From the NCBI RefSeq assembly GCF_003057885.1, contig NZ_QAGK01000013.1:28899-92898 (forward strand): a stretch of DNA of 64,000 bases, in the 5' to 3' direction. This stretch comes from Oceaniglobus ichthyenteri (GTDB lineage Bacteria; Pseudomonadota; Alphaproteobacteria; Rhodobacterales; Rhodobacteraceae). Positions 27,747-37,721 of this stretch are shown piece by piece. The translations under genes were made by a program, and so were the position numbers. Below the pieces are notes generated by a model. The model did not search any database and was not told the origin of the DNA. It saw nothing but the letters and a program-made list of their open reading frames with translations. Each line of letters opens with the position of its first letter. Within the stretch, counting starts at the first letter, position 1.

Positions 27747-29276
27747 TCATGCGGCGGGGGCGACGGAATCGTGGATCAGGGCCATGATGGCCGGGGCAAT
27801 TTCATCGTATTTGCCGGTATTGGCGATTTCGCCCATGATCCGGTAGTCATCCATCACCGCGATCCGGTCGGCCAGGGCGATCATTTCGGGCATATCGCTG
27901 GAAATGACCAGAATTGCCGTGCCCTGATCGGCCAGATCGCGCAACAATTCGTGCAGATATGCCTTGGTCTTGATATCAATCCCGACGGAGGGTTCATCGA
28001 CGATCAGAAACTGAACACCGGCGGCCAACCATTTGGCAACGCTGATTTTTTGTTGGTTTCCGCCCGACAGGTTGGCAACGGTTTGTGACAGGCTGGGGGT
28101 TTTGACCTCAAGCTTTTGCAGATAGGGCAGGGCGGCCTTGCGGATGTCACGATCAAACAGGGTGCCAAACCGCCCGGCCAATTTGCGCCAGATCGGTACG
28201 CCAACGTTGGACAGCACCGAATGTTGCAGGATCAGGCCCTCATTCTTGCGATCTTCGCTGATATAGCCAAGGCCATGATCGTGGATTGCGGCGGCGACAT
28301 TGGGGATGGTTACGGGCGCACCGTTGATTGCCACGGTGCCCCCGGTCAGCGCGAATTTGCCCATGATCGCCTTGGCCAGTTCGGTGCGCCCGGCCCCGAC
28401 AAGGCCGTACAGCCCGACAACCTCGCCCTTGCGCACCGACAGGTTGATGCCCTTGTGGCCCAGCGTGGTGGACACATCGGACAGGCCCAACACCTCGGGG
28501 TGGGTGGATGTATCGCTGGCGCGCCAACTGGCGGTGCCTTCGGCGCGGCCAATCATCATGCGCACCAGATCTTGTCGGCCCACGCCTTGCATCGGTTGGC
28601 TGTCACAGGCATTGGCCCCGTCGCGCAACACGGTGACGCGGTCGCAGATTTCCTGCACCTCTTCCAGTTTGTGACTGACGAAGACCAGACTGGTGCCGCT
28701 GTCACGCAGACGGCGCAGGATGGTGAACAGGCGGTCCGTTTCGCTGGAGGTGAGCGAGGCGGTGGGTTCATCCAGAAGCAAGACCCGGCTTTGCAGCGAT
28801 AGCGCCTTGGCGATTTCCACCAGTTGCATCCGTGCGACCGAAAGTTCCGACACCGGCGTGGCGGGATCAATATCAAGATCCAGCGCCCTGAGCCAGGGGC
28901 GGGCGTTTTCGTTCAGCTCTTTGTAATCAATCGGCTTTATCAGACCCCCGGCAAGCTGTTCGAGGTGGATATTTTCAGCGATGGAAAAGCGTGGGAACAG
29001 GTTGCGTTCCTGGTGCACCACGCCGATGCCCTGCACGATCGCGTCACGCGGATTGGCAAAGCTGACCTGTTCACCGTCCAACAGCAGCGTGCCGGCGGTG
29101 GGGGCGTGAACCCCTGTAATCACCTTGATCAGGGTGGATTTACCGGCCCCGTTTTCGCCCAACAGCGCGTGGATCGAACCGGAATGCAGGGTCATATCGA
29201 CCCCCGACAGGGCCATGACACCGGGAAATGCTTTTTCAATGGCGCGGGCCTGAAAGATGGGTGTGCTGTCGGTCAT
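27747..29276 (-). CDS. Sugar ABC transporter ATP-binding protein, RbsA/CUT2 type (two ATPase domains)
   Basis: A protein of 509 aa with two tandem nucleotide-binding domains, typical of CUT2 importers. Domain 1: G-E-N-G-A-G-K-S-T (about 39-47), V-A-R-M-Q signature region, L-L-L-D-E-P-T. Domain 2: G-L-V-G-A-G-R-T-E (degenerate Walker A), L-S-G-G-N-Q-Q-K, F-L-I-V-D-E-P-S. It powers sugar uptake with the two permeases and binding protein encoded immediately upstream; only 1 nt separates it from the permease stop. Last gene of its operon. The substrate is not deducible from the ATPase. Confidence 0.94.
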   Translation of the reverse strand: MTDSTPIFQARAIEKAFPGVMALSGVDMTLHSGSIHALLGENGAGKSTLIKVITGVHAPTAGTLLLDGEQVSFANPRDAIVQGIGVVHQERNLFPRFSIAENIHLEQLAGGLIKPIDYKELNENARPWLRALDLDIDPATPVSELSVARMQLVEIAKALSLQSRVLLLDEPTASLTSSETDRLFTILRRLRDSGTSLVFVSHKLEEVQEICDRVTVLRDGANACDSQPMQGVGRQDLVRMMIGRAEGTASWRASDTSTHPEVLGLSDVSTTLGHKGINLSVRKGEVVGLYGLVGAGRTELAKAIMGKFALTGGTVAINGAPVTIPNVAAAIHDHGLGYISEDRKNEGLILQHSVLSNVGVPIWRKLAGRFGTLFDRDIRKAALPYLQKLEVKTPSLSQTVANLSGGNQQKISVAKWLAAGVQFLIVDEPSVGIDIKTKAYLHELLRDLADQGTAILVISSDMPEMIALADRIAVMDDYRIMGEIANTGKYDEIAPAIMALIHDSVAPAA

Positions 29277-29277
29277 G

Positions 29278-30240
29278 TTATGTCCCTTGTCCGATGGGGG
29301 CGCGGGCGCGCAATTTGTTCAGGCCCACCGCCGCAAGGATCAGCGCGCCAAGCACCACCTGAACCAGAAACGGATCGATGTTGAACAACACCAACGCCTG
29401 AGTGATGATCGCCACGATCACAACACCCAAAAACGTGGCCGAAACGCTGACATGGCCGCCCGCCAGAATGGCACCGCCAATCACCGGCGCGGCAAAGGAC
29501 AGGATCAACCAGTCATCGCCAATCGACGGTTGGCCGATCTGCAACCGCGCCACCACCAGCACCCCGGCAATCGCGGCCAAAAGCCCCGAAATCCCATGGG
29601 CGATAATCACTGTCGCCCCCACCGATATGCCCGACAATCCGGCTGCGTGTTCATTGCTGCCCACGGCCAGGATAAACCGCCCCACGGGCATACGCGACAG
29701 CATGAACCACAAGCCCACCGCCACCAGAACCGTGGGCACGACCAGCCATGGGATCGGCCCGAAGACCAAGGCACTGCCAAACGCTTTGACACTGTCGGGC
29801 ACGCCGTAAAACGGCTGTGCCTCGGTGATGCCCAGATTGATGCCCTTGAAGATGGAAAGCGTGGCCAATGTGATCACAAAGGCCGAAATGCCGGTGATGC
29901 GGATCAACACGCCGTTGATCACGCCGCACCCCACGCCAATGGCCAAGGCCAGGATCACGGCGAGGGGCGCGGGAATGCCCCATACCTCGATCATGCCGAC
30001 GAAGGAAATCGCCGCCAGCCCGCCAATGGCCCCGACCGACAGGTTCATCTGGCCGATGGCGATGATGATCATCTGGGAATAGGCGACCAAAGCGTTGACC
30101 GCGATGGCCAAGAGCAGGATTTGGATGTTGAACGACGACAGGAAATTGGCGCTGAAGGCGCGAATGACCACAATGGCGATGATCGTGGCCAAAAGCGGGC
30201 CAAACCAATCGGTGCGGGACAGGCGGGAAATCTGTGTCAT
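29278..30240 (-). CDS. Sugar ABC transporter permease, RbsC type (second of two)
   Basis: A protein of 320 aa from ATG 30240 (M-T-Q-I-S); an in-frame TTG at 30258 overlaps the preceding permease. About nine to ten membrane helices; CUT2 permease features are I-A-I-G-Q-M-N-L-S-V-G-A-I-G-G and the coupling segment with G-S-N-E-H-A-A-G-L-S-G-I-S-V. Two different permease genes side by side suggest a heterodimeric channel. Confidence 0.92.
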   Translation of the reverse strand: MTQISRLSRTDWFGPLLATIIAIVVIRAFSANFLSSFNIQILLLAIAVNALVAYSQMIIIAIGQMNLSVGAIGGLAAISFVGMIEVWGIPAPLAVILALAIGVGCGVINGVLIRITGISAFVITLATLSIFKGINLGITEAQPFYGVPDSVKAFGSALVFGPIPWLVVPTVLVAVGLWFMLSRMPVGRFILAVGSNEHAAGLSGISVGATVIIAHGISGLLAAIAGVLVVARLQIGQPSIGDDWLILSFAAPVIGGAILAGGHVSVSATFLGVVIVAIITQALVLFNIDPFLVQVVLGALILAAVGLNKLRARAPIGQGT

Positions 30241-30250
30241 ACTCTCACTT

Positions 30251-31279
30251 TCACGCAAGGTTGCGCCGGGCCAGATAGCTGCGCCGTGCCTTATCCAGCA
30301 GCACCGCCACCAGCAGCATCAGACCAAGAAAGGTTTGCACCCAAAACGCCCCGACCTGTAACATCAACAGCCCGCTGGACAGCATGGTGACAAGAAATGC
30401 GCCCAACACCGTGCCCAAAACCGACACTTTGCCGCCCTGCAACAATGTGCCGCCCAAAACCGGGCCAAGGAACGCGGGCAACAGCCAATCCTGCCCCAAC
30501 TGCCCGGCCATGGACGGGATTGCGGCGCCGTTGCGCGCCACCAGCATCAGCGCGGCCAGACCGGCCAACACGCCTGACAGCATGTGACACAGGGTGATGA
30601 TGCGATCGACGCGAATGCCCGACAGTTCGGCCGCCGCAGGGCTGGCCCCGGCGGCCAGCATTTCGCGCCCGGTCAGGGTGCGCCGGTACAGCCACGCCAG
30701 CAACAGCGCCACCACCAGCGTGACCAGCAGCAAGGGCGACAGATAGCCGCCGAATTTCATCCGCCCAAAGGTGGAAAAGGCCGAAGGCAGTTCGCGAAAG
30801 GATTCCGCCCGGGTCAGGAAAATCATCGCGCCAAAGAAAATGCTCATGGTGGCAAGGGTGATGATGAAACTGTGCAACCCGGTTTTCACCACCATTGCGC
30901 CGTTGATCCACCCCAAGGCCGCGCCAAAGGCCAGCGCGCCAAGAATGGCCAGAGGCCACGGCACGCCGACACCTTCGATCAGCCAGCCACAGGTCATGGC
31001 GACCGACACGCCCATCGCCCCTACGGCCAGATTCAGCCCGCCGGTGACGATCACCGTCATCATCGACAGGCCGATCATGATGTTCACAGCCGAATTGCGC
31101 CCCAATGTGAACAGGTTGAATTTAGATAAAAACCCCTGGGCCGTCGCCCCGAAAATCATCGCGAAAATGACGATGAGCAGGATCAGGCCAAATTCGTTGG
31201 ACAAAAAGAAATGGGTCGTGCTGCGGCCCGCGTTTGGCCCAAGGGGCGATGCGGGCAGCGTGCTGTCGGGTGACGTCAT
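30251..31279 (-). CDS. Sugar ABC transporter permease, RbsC type (first of two)
   Basis: A protein of 342 aa from ATG 31279 (M-T-S-P-D-S). Membrane helices begin near residue 28; the conserved loops read V-T-G-G-L-N-L-A-V-G-A-M-G and A-A-G-A-S-P-A-A-A-E-L-S-G-I-R-V, as in RbsC-like proteins. It follows the binding-protein gene and precedes the second permease by 10 nt. Confidence 0.92.
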   Translation of the reverse strand: MTSPDSTLPASPLGPNAGRSTTHFFLSNEFGLILLIVIFAMIFGATAQGFLSKFNLFTLGRNSAVNIMIGLSMMTVIVTGGLNLAVGAMGVSVAMTCGWLIEGVGVPWPLAILGALAFGAALGWINGAMVVKTGLHSFIITLATMSIFFGAMIFLTRAESFRELPSAFSTFGRMKFGGYLSPLLLVTLVVALLLAWLYRRTLTGREMLAAGASPAAAELSGIRVDRIITLCHMLSGVLAGLAALMLVARNGAAIPSMAGQLGQDWLLPAFLGPVLGGTLLQGGKVSVLGTVLGAFLVTMLSSGLLMLQVGAFWVQTFLGLMLLVAVLLDKARRSYLARRNLA

Positions 31280-31350
31280 GACGTACAGGGCTTTCCGGGC
31301 AAAGGGCCAGATGTGGCCGCCCGCCACGAGGGCGGGCGGGCTGCGCGATC

Positions 31351-32376
<1,026 letters not shown>

Positions 32377-32445
32377 TCTTACCTCCCATTTCGCAAAGGG
32401 CTGTTTGGGCGCCCTCACTCCCGGCTTGCAAATGCCTACTGAACA

Positions 32446-32457
32446 CTAGTATCCAAG
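32446..32457. promoter_or_regulatory. Possible GntR operator between divergent genes
   Basis: CTAGTATCCAAG is an imperfect palindrome (8 of 12 positions symmetric) in the 128-bp gap between the sugar transporter operon and the GntR gene. FCD-type GntR proteins bind short palindromes in such positions. The match is weak. Confidence 0.3.
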
Positions 32458-32504
32458 TTACCATGGGGCAAGCACAGAGTTTATTTTTTAACCTGGGGGG
32501 CGAC

Positions 32505-33242
32505 ATGCGGGACGACGGTTTGGCAAAATCCGGGGCAGAGGCGGGCGCGCCCACGGGTCTGGCGGCGCTGCAACTTGACCCTGATCCGGGGGTGTCGGTC
32601 ACCGACCGGGTGCACCGGTTGTTGCGCGCCGCGATCATCGGCGTGCGTCTGGCCCCCGGCACCCCGATCAGCGAAAATTCACTGTGCCAACAGTTTGCCA
32701 TCTCGCGCAGCCCGGTGCGCGCCGCGATTCAGCGTTTGGCCGAAGAGGGGTTGGTGGATGTCTCGCCCCAGCGGGGCAGCTATGTGGCCGCGCTGCATAT
32801 GGATCAGCTGCACGATAGCCATTTTGTGCGCCGGTCTTTGGAATTGGCGCTGTTGCGCGAAACCGCGCCGCGCTGGACACCCGAGATGACCGCGCAGATG
32901 CGCCGGGTTCTGGCCGATCAGGACTCAGCACTGGCCGATTGCGACGCCGACAGGGTTCTGGCGCTGGACGAGACATTTCACCGCGAATTGGCGCAATTGT
33001 CGGGGCGGATGGGGGTTTGGACGGCGATCCACACCGCCTATACCGCGTTGGTGCGGTTTCATTATTACTGGGCGCATATGGATCGCTTGGCGGTCGTGGT
33101 GGCCGAACACAGTGCGGTCATCGATGCGTTGGAGCGGGGCGACGGCGCCGCGGCCGAGGCGGCCTTGGCCGAACATCTGGATATGGTATTTGTGATCCTC
33201 GATCAGATGCCCGAGGATCGCCGCAAGGAATTGCCGTTTTGA
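32505..33242 (+). CDS. GntR-family transcriptional regulator with FCD ligand domain
   Basis: A protein of 245 aa from ATG 32505 after a G-rich ribosome-binding site; the frame stays open further upstream. N-terminal winged helix-turn-helix (about 35-95: P-G-T-P-I-S-E-N-S-L-C-Q-Q-F-A-I-S-R-S-P-V-R-A-A-I-Q-R-L). The C-terminal all-helical FCD domain carries D-x-x-F-H (D-E-T-F-H-R-E-L) and later His residues (V-A-E-H-S and L-A-E-H-L-D-M) that bind metal and acid ligands. It is divergent from the transporter and precedes the catabolic genes by 23 nt, so it probably controls both sets in response to a sugar acid. Confidence 0.92.
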   Translation: MRDDGLAKSGAEAGAPTGLAALQLDPDPGVSVTDRVHRLLRAAIIGVRLAPGTPISENSLCQQFAISRSPVRAAIQRLAEEGLVDVSPQRGSYVAALHMDQLHDSHFVRRSLELALLRETAPRWTPEMTAQMRRVLADQDSALADCDADRVLALDETFHRELAQLSGRMGVWTAIHTAYTALVRFHYYWAHMDRLAVVVAEHSAVIDALERGDGAAAEAALAEHLDMVFVILDQMPEDRRKELPF

Positions 33243-33265
33243 CGGCCATCAAGGAAGGACAGATC

Positions 33266-34270
33266 ATGCAGACTCGTAAATTGGGCGACACCGGATTATC
33301 CCTTAGCGAAATTTCGTTTGGCGGGGCCGGAATTGGCAACCTGTACCGACCCGTTGAGCGGGCCGATGCGATTGCGACGCTGGCCGCCGCATGGGATGCG
33401 GGCATCCGGTATTTCGACACGGCACCGTTTTACGGCCACGGCCTGTCAGAGCGGCGCACGGGCGATTTTCTGCAATCCAAACCGCGCGCCGATTTCGTGA
33501 TTTCAACCAAGGTGGGGCGGATTTTGCGCCCCTCGCCCGATGGCCCGCCCACCGATACCGGCTATGTCGAGGCTTTGCCGTTTTCGATCAACTATGATTA
33601 CAGCTATGACGGGATCATGCGCAGCCATGAAGACAGCCTGGCGCGGCTGGGCCTGCCTTCGGTTGACATATTGTATGTGCATGATCTGGAAAGCGGATCG
33701 TTTGACACGGACGAGCAATATCAGGCCCATCTGGAAACCTTTGCCACCAGCGGGATTCGCGCGCTGGAGGAATTAAAGGCGGCGGGCAAAATCTCGGCCT
33801 ATGGGCTGGGCGTGAACGAAGTGTCGGCCTGTATCAATGTGATGGAGCGGGTGCGGCTGGATTGTTTGCTGATGGCGGGGCGCTATTCCTTGCTGGATCG
33901 TTCGGCCACGGGGCGGTTGATGAAAATGTGCGAAGACAGCGGCACGATGATGATTGTCGGCGGCGTGTTCAATTCGGGCATCATGGCGACGGGGGCCAAA
34001 CCCGGTGCCACGTTCAACTATACCGAAGCCGCGCCCGACATCATGGACAAGGTGCGCGCAATGGAAGCGGTGGTGCGCGACTATGATGTGCCATTGGCGC
34101 AGGCGGCGCTGCATTTTCCGCTGCGCAATCCGGTGGTGGCCAGTGTTCTGATCGGGACGGCAAAACCATCGAGCCTGACGCGCAACATGGATTTGTTCGC
34201 CGGATCGGTGCCCGATACCATCTGGCCCGCGCTGGATGATCTGGCCCTGCCTGCAGAATTTGAGGAATAA
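33266..34270 (+). CDS. Aldo/keto reductase, aldose 1-dehydrogenase type
   Basis: A protein of 334 aa from ATG 33266 (AAGGAAGG upstream). The AKR catalytic tetrad is present: D51 and Y56 in F-D-T-A-P-F-Y-G, K82 in S-T-K-V-G-R, H139 in L-Y-V-H-D. Overall pattern (Q-T-R-K-L-G-D-T-G-L-S-L-S-E-I-S-F-G-G-A-G) is that of D-threo-aldose 1-dehydrogenase/L-fucose dehydrogenase, which oxidises the aldose C1 to a lactone with NAD(P). Next genes encode a lactonase-like hydrolase and a sugar-acid dehydratase, which supports this role over a detoxifying reductase. Confidence 0.88.
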   Translation: MQTRKLGDTGLSLSEISFGGAGIGNLYRPVERADAIATLAAAWDAGIRYFDTAPFYGHGLSERRTGDFLQSKPRADFVISTKVGRILRPSPDGPPTDTGYVEALPFSINYDYSYDGIMRSHEDSLARLGLPSVDILYVHDLESGSFDTDEQYQAHLETFATSGIRALEELKAAGKISAYGLGVNEVSACINVMERVRLDCLLMAGRYSLLDRSATGRLMKMCEDSGTMMIVGGVFNSGIMATGAKPGATFNYTEAAPDIMDKVRAMEAVVRDYDVPLAQAALHFPLRNPVVASVLIGTAKPSSLTRNMDLFAGSVPDTIWPALDDLALPAEFEE

Positions 34271-34273
34271 GCC

Positions 34274-35122
34274 ATGCAATTGATCGACACCCATCAACAT
34301 CTGATTTTGCGCGATAAACTGGGATATGGCTGGACCGACGACATCCCCGAACTGGCCGGGGATTTCACCCGCGCCGATTATGCCGCCCTGGTGGACGGGC
34401 GCGGTGTGACGGCGACGGTGTTCATGGAAACCGGCGTGGATGAGGCCGATTATAAGGCCGAGGCGCGCCTGGTGTCTGGCATGATCGGGCAGGGCGGTGA
34501 TTTGCCGATGCTGGGTCAGATTGCCGCCTGTCGGCCCGAAACCGATGATGGGTTCGATGCCTGGCTGGAAGAATGCGGCGATCTGGGCGTTGTCGGGTTT
34601 CGCCGGTTGATGCAAACCATGCCCGACGCGATGAGCCAAAGCGAAACCTACCGCGCCAATATTCGCAAGATCGGCGCGGCGGGCCTGCCGGTGGATTTAT
34701 GCTGTGCGGCGCGCCAGTTGGATATTGCCGGTGATCTGGTGCGCGCCTGCCCGGATGTGGCGTTTATCTTGGATCATTGCGGCAGCAACAACATGCAGGC
34801 GGGTGAATTTGACGCCTGGCGCGCGGGCATGGCGCGGTTGGCCGAATTGCCCAATCTGCATGTGAAATTTTCCGGCTTTTCCGCCTATGTGCCCGGTGAT
34901 GCCGGGCCGGACGACCCGCTGCGCGCTGTGGCCGATACGGTGATCGGCCTGTTTGGCCCGACGCGTCTGATTTGGGGCGGGGATTGGCCGGTGGTCGATC
35001 TGGGGCCGGGTTTGCGCGGCTGGCTTGATCTGACCCAACAATTTTTGGCCGATCTGTCGGGCGATGAACAGGCGCAGATCGGCCATGCCAATGCGCGGCG
35101 TTTTTACAACCTGCCCGGATAA
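34274..35122 (+). CDS. Amidohydrolase-2 family protein, probable sugar lactonase
   Basis: A protein of 282 aa, TIM-barrel metal hydrolase. H-Q-H motif at residues 7-9 (I-D-T-H-Q-H-L), F-I-L-D-H-C-G near 160 and W-G-G-D-W-P-V near 240 supply the metal site. L-fuconolactonase and 2-pyrone-4,6-dicarboxylate lactonase belong to this family. It sits 3 nt after the aldose dehydrogenase, so hydrolysis of the sugar lactone is the natural assignment. The substrate stereochemistry is not readable from sequence. Confidence 0.85.
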   Translation: MQLIDTHQHLILRDKLGYGWTDDIPELAGDFTRADYAALVDGRGVTATVFMETGVDEADYKAEARLVSGMIGQGGDLPMLGQIAACRPETDDGFDAWLEECGDLGVVGFRRLMQTMPDAMSQSETYRANIRKIGAAGLPVDLCCAARQLDIAGDLVRACPDVAFILDHCGSNNMQAGEFDAWRAGMARLAELPNLHVKFSGFSAYVPGDAGPDDPLRAVADTVIGLFGPTRLIWGGDWPVVDLGPGLRGWLDLTQQFLADLSGDEQAQIGHANARRFYNLPG

Positions 35123-35140
35123 GCGGCGAAAGGAGGCCAT

Positions 35141-36262
35141 ATGGCCCGCATTGAACGCATAGAATTGTCGATGGTCGATCTGGTGCCACAGGTCAAACGC
35201 ACCGATGCAATTCAGAGTTTCGTCAGTCAGGAAACCCCGATGGTGCGGATCACCGACAGTGATGGCGCGGTGGGGATTGGGTATTCCTATACCATCGGTA
35301 CGGGTGGGTCATCGGTGATGCGGCTGTTGGCCGATCATCTGTGCCCGCGCCTGATGGGCCAGGATGCCAGCGCGGTTGAAGCGATTTGGCACGATCTGGA
35401 ATTTTTCACCCATGCCACGACCATCGGCGCGATCACCTCAATCGCTTTGGCGGCGATTGATACGGCGCTGTGGGATCTGCGCTGTCGCAAGGCGGGTCTG
35501 CCGTTGTGGCGCATGGCCGGGGGCGCGCGCCCGGCCGCGCCCTGTTACACCACCGAAGGCGGGTGGTTGCACATTCCCGCCGAGGCATTGATTGACGATG
35601 CCTTGGCCGCCCGCGAAAAGGGATTCACCGGATCAAAGGTGAAAATCGGCAAACCCACACCGGGCGAAGATGCGGCGCGTATTGGCGCGCTGCGCGCGGC
35701 CATGGGGCCGGAATACGAAATCATGACCGACGCCAATCAGGCGTTTTCCCGCGATACCGCGCGCCGTCGGGCCGAGGTGTTGCGCCCCTATGATCTGGCC
35801 TGGATCGAAGAACCCTTGCCCGCTGATGATATACAGGGCCACGTCGATCTGGCGCGCGCGGCGGCGATGCCCGTGGCGGTGGGCGAAAGCCTGTATTCGG
35901 TGCGCCATTTCGCCGAATATATCGCACGCGACGGGGCATCGATCATTCAGGTGGATGTGGGCCGGATTGGCGGCATCACCCCGTGGCTGAAGGTGGCGCA
36001 TATGGCAGAATGTTTCAATCTGCCGGTCTGCCCGCATTTTTTGATGGAATTGCATGTCAGTCTGGTGTGCGGGGTGCAAAACGGGCGTTATGTGGAATAT
36101 ATTCCGCAATTGGATGAGATCGTCGGCGATAAATTACATATCGCGAATGGCATGGCCCATGCGCCGGAAACCCCGGGCCTTGGCATTGATTGGGATCACG
36201 ACGCGTTGCGCGCCCGGGCGATTGATGAATTCAATGTCGATCTGCGAAAGGATGCACCATGA
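35141..36262 (+). CDS. Enolase-superfamily sugar-acid dehydratase (mandelate racemase subgroup)
   Basis: A protein of 373 aa with an AAAGGAGG ribosome-binding site. The N-terminal capping domain is followed by a barrel with all mandelate-racemase-subgroup residues: base K168 in S-K-V-K, metal ligands D197 (T-D-A-N-Q), E223 (W-I-E-E-P) and E249 (G-E-S), and the D272/H299 dyad (V-D-V-G, C-P-H-F). Family members dehydrate aldonic acids to 2-keto-3-deoxy acids; L-fuconate, L-rhamnonate, galactonate and others are possible. Its stop overlaps the mutarotase start (ATGA), so the two are coupled. A racemase role is less likely in this context. Confidence 0.88.
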   Translation: MARIERIELSMVDLVPQVKRTDAIQSFVSQETPMVRITDSDGAVGIGYSYTIGTGGSSVMRLLADHLCPRLMGQDASAVEAIWHDLEFFTHATTIGAITSIALAAIDTALWDLRCRKAGLPLWRMAGGARPAAPCYTTEGGWLHIPAEALIDDALAAREKGFTGSKVKIGKPTPGEDAARIGALRAAMGPEYEIMTDANQAFSRDTARRRAEVLRPYDLAWIEEPLPADDIQGHVDLARAAAMPVAVGESLYSVRHFAEYIARDGASIIQVDVGRIGGITPWLKVAHMAECFNLPVCPHFLMELHVSLVCGVQNGRYVEYIPQLDEIVGDKLHIANGMAHAPETPGLGIDWDHDALRARAIDEFNVDLRKDAP

Positions 36263-36588
36263 TCAGAATGGGAGGGGTGATTGGTATTCGCCCCGAAAAA
36301 ATCGAAGAATACAAACGCCTGCACGCCGATGCCTGGCCCGGCGTGTTGGAAAAGATCACCCAATGCAACATTCGCAACTATGTGATTTACCTGCGCGAGC
36401 CTGAAAACCTGTTGTTTTCGCATTTCGAATACCACGGCGATGATTGGGAGGCCGACGCCGCCAACATGGCGTCAGACCCGATCACCCAGGATTGGTGGGG
36501 CTTTTGTGGCCCCTGCCAGCGCCAGTTGGACAGCGTTGAAAAAGGCGAATGGTGGGCGCCGATGCAAGAGGTGTTTTACCACCCCTAG
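36259..36588 (+). CDS. L-rhamnose mutarotase family protein (RhaM/DUF718)
   Basis: A protein of 109 aa, the usual length of this ferredoxin-like fold. Features: R-P-E-K-I-E-E-Y-K-R-L-H-A-D-A-W-P near the N-terminus (active-site His in L-H-A-D), F-S-H-F-E-Y, and D-W-W near residue 80. It interconverts sugar anomers, giving the aldose dehydrogenase the form it needs. Last gene of the GntR-AKR-lactonase-dehydratase-mutarotase operon; its TAG stop shares the sequence CTAG with the stop of the convergent RuBisCO-like gene. RhaM homologues also act on fucose-like sugars, so rhamnose is not certain. Confidence 0.9.
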   Translation: MIRMGGVIGIRPEKIEEYKRLHADAWPGVLEKITQCNIRNYVIYLREPENLLFSHFEYHGDDWEADAANMASDPITQDWWGFCGPCQRQLDSVEKGEWWAPMQEVFYHP

Positions 36589-37721
36589 GCGTGCGGCCCG
36601 TTCAACGCCCCCACCATCGATCTGATGGCCTCGCCGATCCGGTCGCCCGCGCGCAACAGCGATCCGCCCAACAGATAGACGCAGTCATCGCCATAGGTCT
36701 GGTACATATCGCCCAACCGCTCAAGGTTCATGCCGCCACCGGGGCTGGGCAGGATCGCGGGGCCAATGCCGGTGCGCGATGTGCAGGCGTCGACGATTTC
36801 AAGGCATTCCTGTTTGCTGAACCCAAAGCGGCCCCCGTAATTGGGAAACACGCTGATATCGGCCCCGGCAAGGCGCATCAGACCGCCCAGGTAACAGCCG
36901 TGGGAATAGCCGGTATCGCGCGACAGGTACATTGGCCCCGAAAACGACGGATGCACCATGATCGGCAGGCCGAACGCATCATTGCGCGCCAAACGCTGCA
37001 CTGTGTCCAGCCCGAACAGGCCGGGGATCAACAGCACCCCTTGCGCACCGTGTTCCTTGGCGAAAAATGCCAGATCCTCAACCTCGTTTGCATGTCCGCC
37101 GATATTGGGCAGATACACGGCCTGTGTGGTGTCGCCATTGGCCTTGCGCTGTGCATTGGCCTTTGCCACCGCTTCGGCGCACAGGGGGATACGCTCTTTG
37201 AAGGGCGCGTTGGGCTGATTGGACAGGCCGTGATCCTCTTTGATGATATCGGCCCCGGCAAGCGCGGTTTGATAACACAACTCGGCCAAGGCGCGGCTGG
37301 TTGATCCCTGGGGTTTGATCACCGGACAGACAAAGCCACCCGCCGGTTTGCCGATCAGGGCGCGCAGCCCCGCCGCGCCGAACCGCGCACCGGGAAAGCG
37401 GGCGCGCACATCGGCGTTGAAATCGAACCCGACAAGTTTCACGCCCTTCAGGATCGAGGCATTGCCGAAGATCACATTCAACAGTTGTGGCAATTCCGCG
37501 CCCGAGGCATCGATGTGATAGCTGATTGTCGCCAGCCATGTTTCATCGGTTTCCGGGCGCACGGGTTCCACCCGCCCCAGAACCACATCTTCGATATAGC
37601 CCGCCGGCACGATGTCGCGCGGGATTTCCACGGTGTTTTCCACCGCGATGGCCTGTGCGAAGTCTTCGGCGTCGGATTGCGAGGCGGCAAACAGGCGGTA
37701 GGTGACGCGATATCTGTCCAT
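36585..37721 (-). CDS. RuBisCO-like protein (form IV, non-carboxylating)
   Basis: A protein of 378 aa, shorter than true RuBisCO large subunits (about 470). The barrel keeps V-I-K-P-Q (K136, matching RuBisCO K175) and a D-I-I-K-E-D-H motif (160-164) where K161 matches the carbamylated K201 and D163 matches D203, but the next metal ligand Glu is His164. The loop-6 Lys (K334) is missing: the region reads N-Y-G-G-R-F-G-F. Phosphate-binding glycines remain (S-P-G-G-G, L-L-G-G-S). It therefore cannot fix CO2; characterised relatives isomerise 5-methylthioribulose-1-phosphate or cleave branched keto-sugar acids. Its ATG overlaps the transketolase stop (TAATG). Last gene of the transporter-transketolase operon. 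Confidence 0.88.
   Translation of the reverse strand: MDRYRVTYRLFAASQSDAEDFAQAIAVENTVEIPRDIVPAGYIEDVVLGRVEPVRPETDETWLATISYHIDASGAELPQLLNVIFGNASILKGVKLVGFDFNADVRARFPGARFGAAGLRALIGKPAGGFVCPVIKPQGSTSRALAELCYQTALAGADIIKEDHGLSNQPNAPFKERIPLCAEAVAKANAQRKANGDTTQAVYLPNIGGHANEVEDLAFFAKEHGAQGVLLIPGLFGLDTVQRLARNDAFGLPIMVHPSFSGPMYLSRDTGYSHGCYLGGLMRLAGADISVFPNYGGRFGFSKQECLEIVDACTSRTGIGPAILPSPGGGMNLERLGDMYQTYGDDCVYLLGGSLLRAGDRIGEAIRSMVGALNGPHA

Noticed and set aside
36585..37721. True RuBisCO large subunit
   Set aside because: It lacks the loop-6 lysine and the Glu of the metal triad, is about 90 residues short and has no small subunit or phosphoribulokinase gene nearby.
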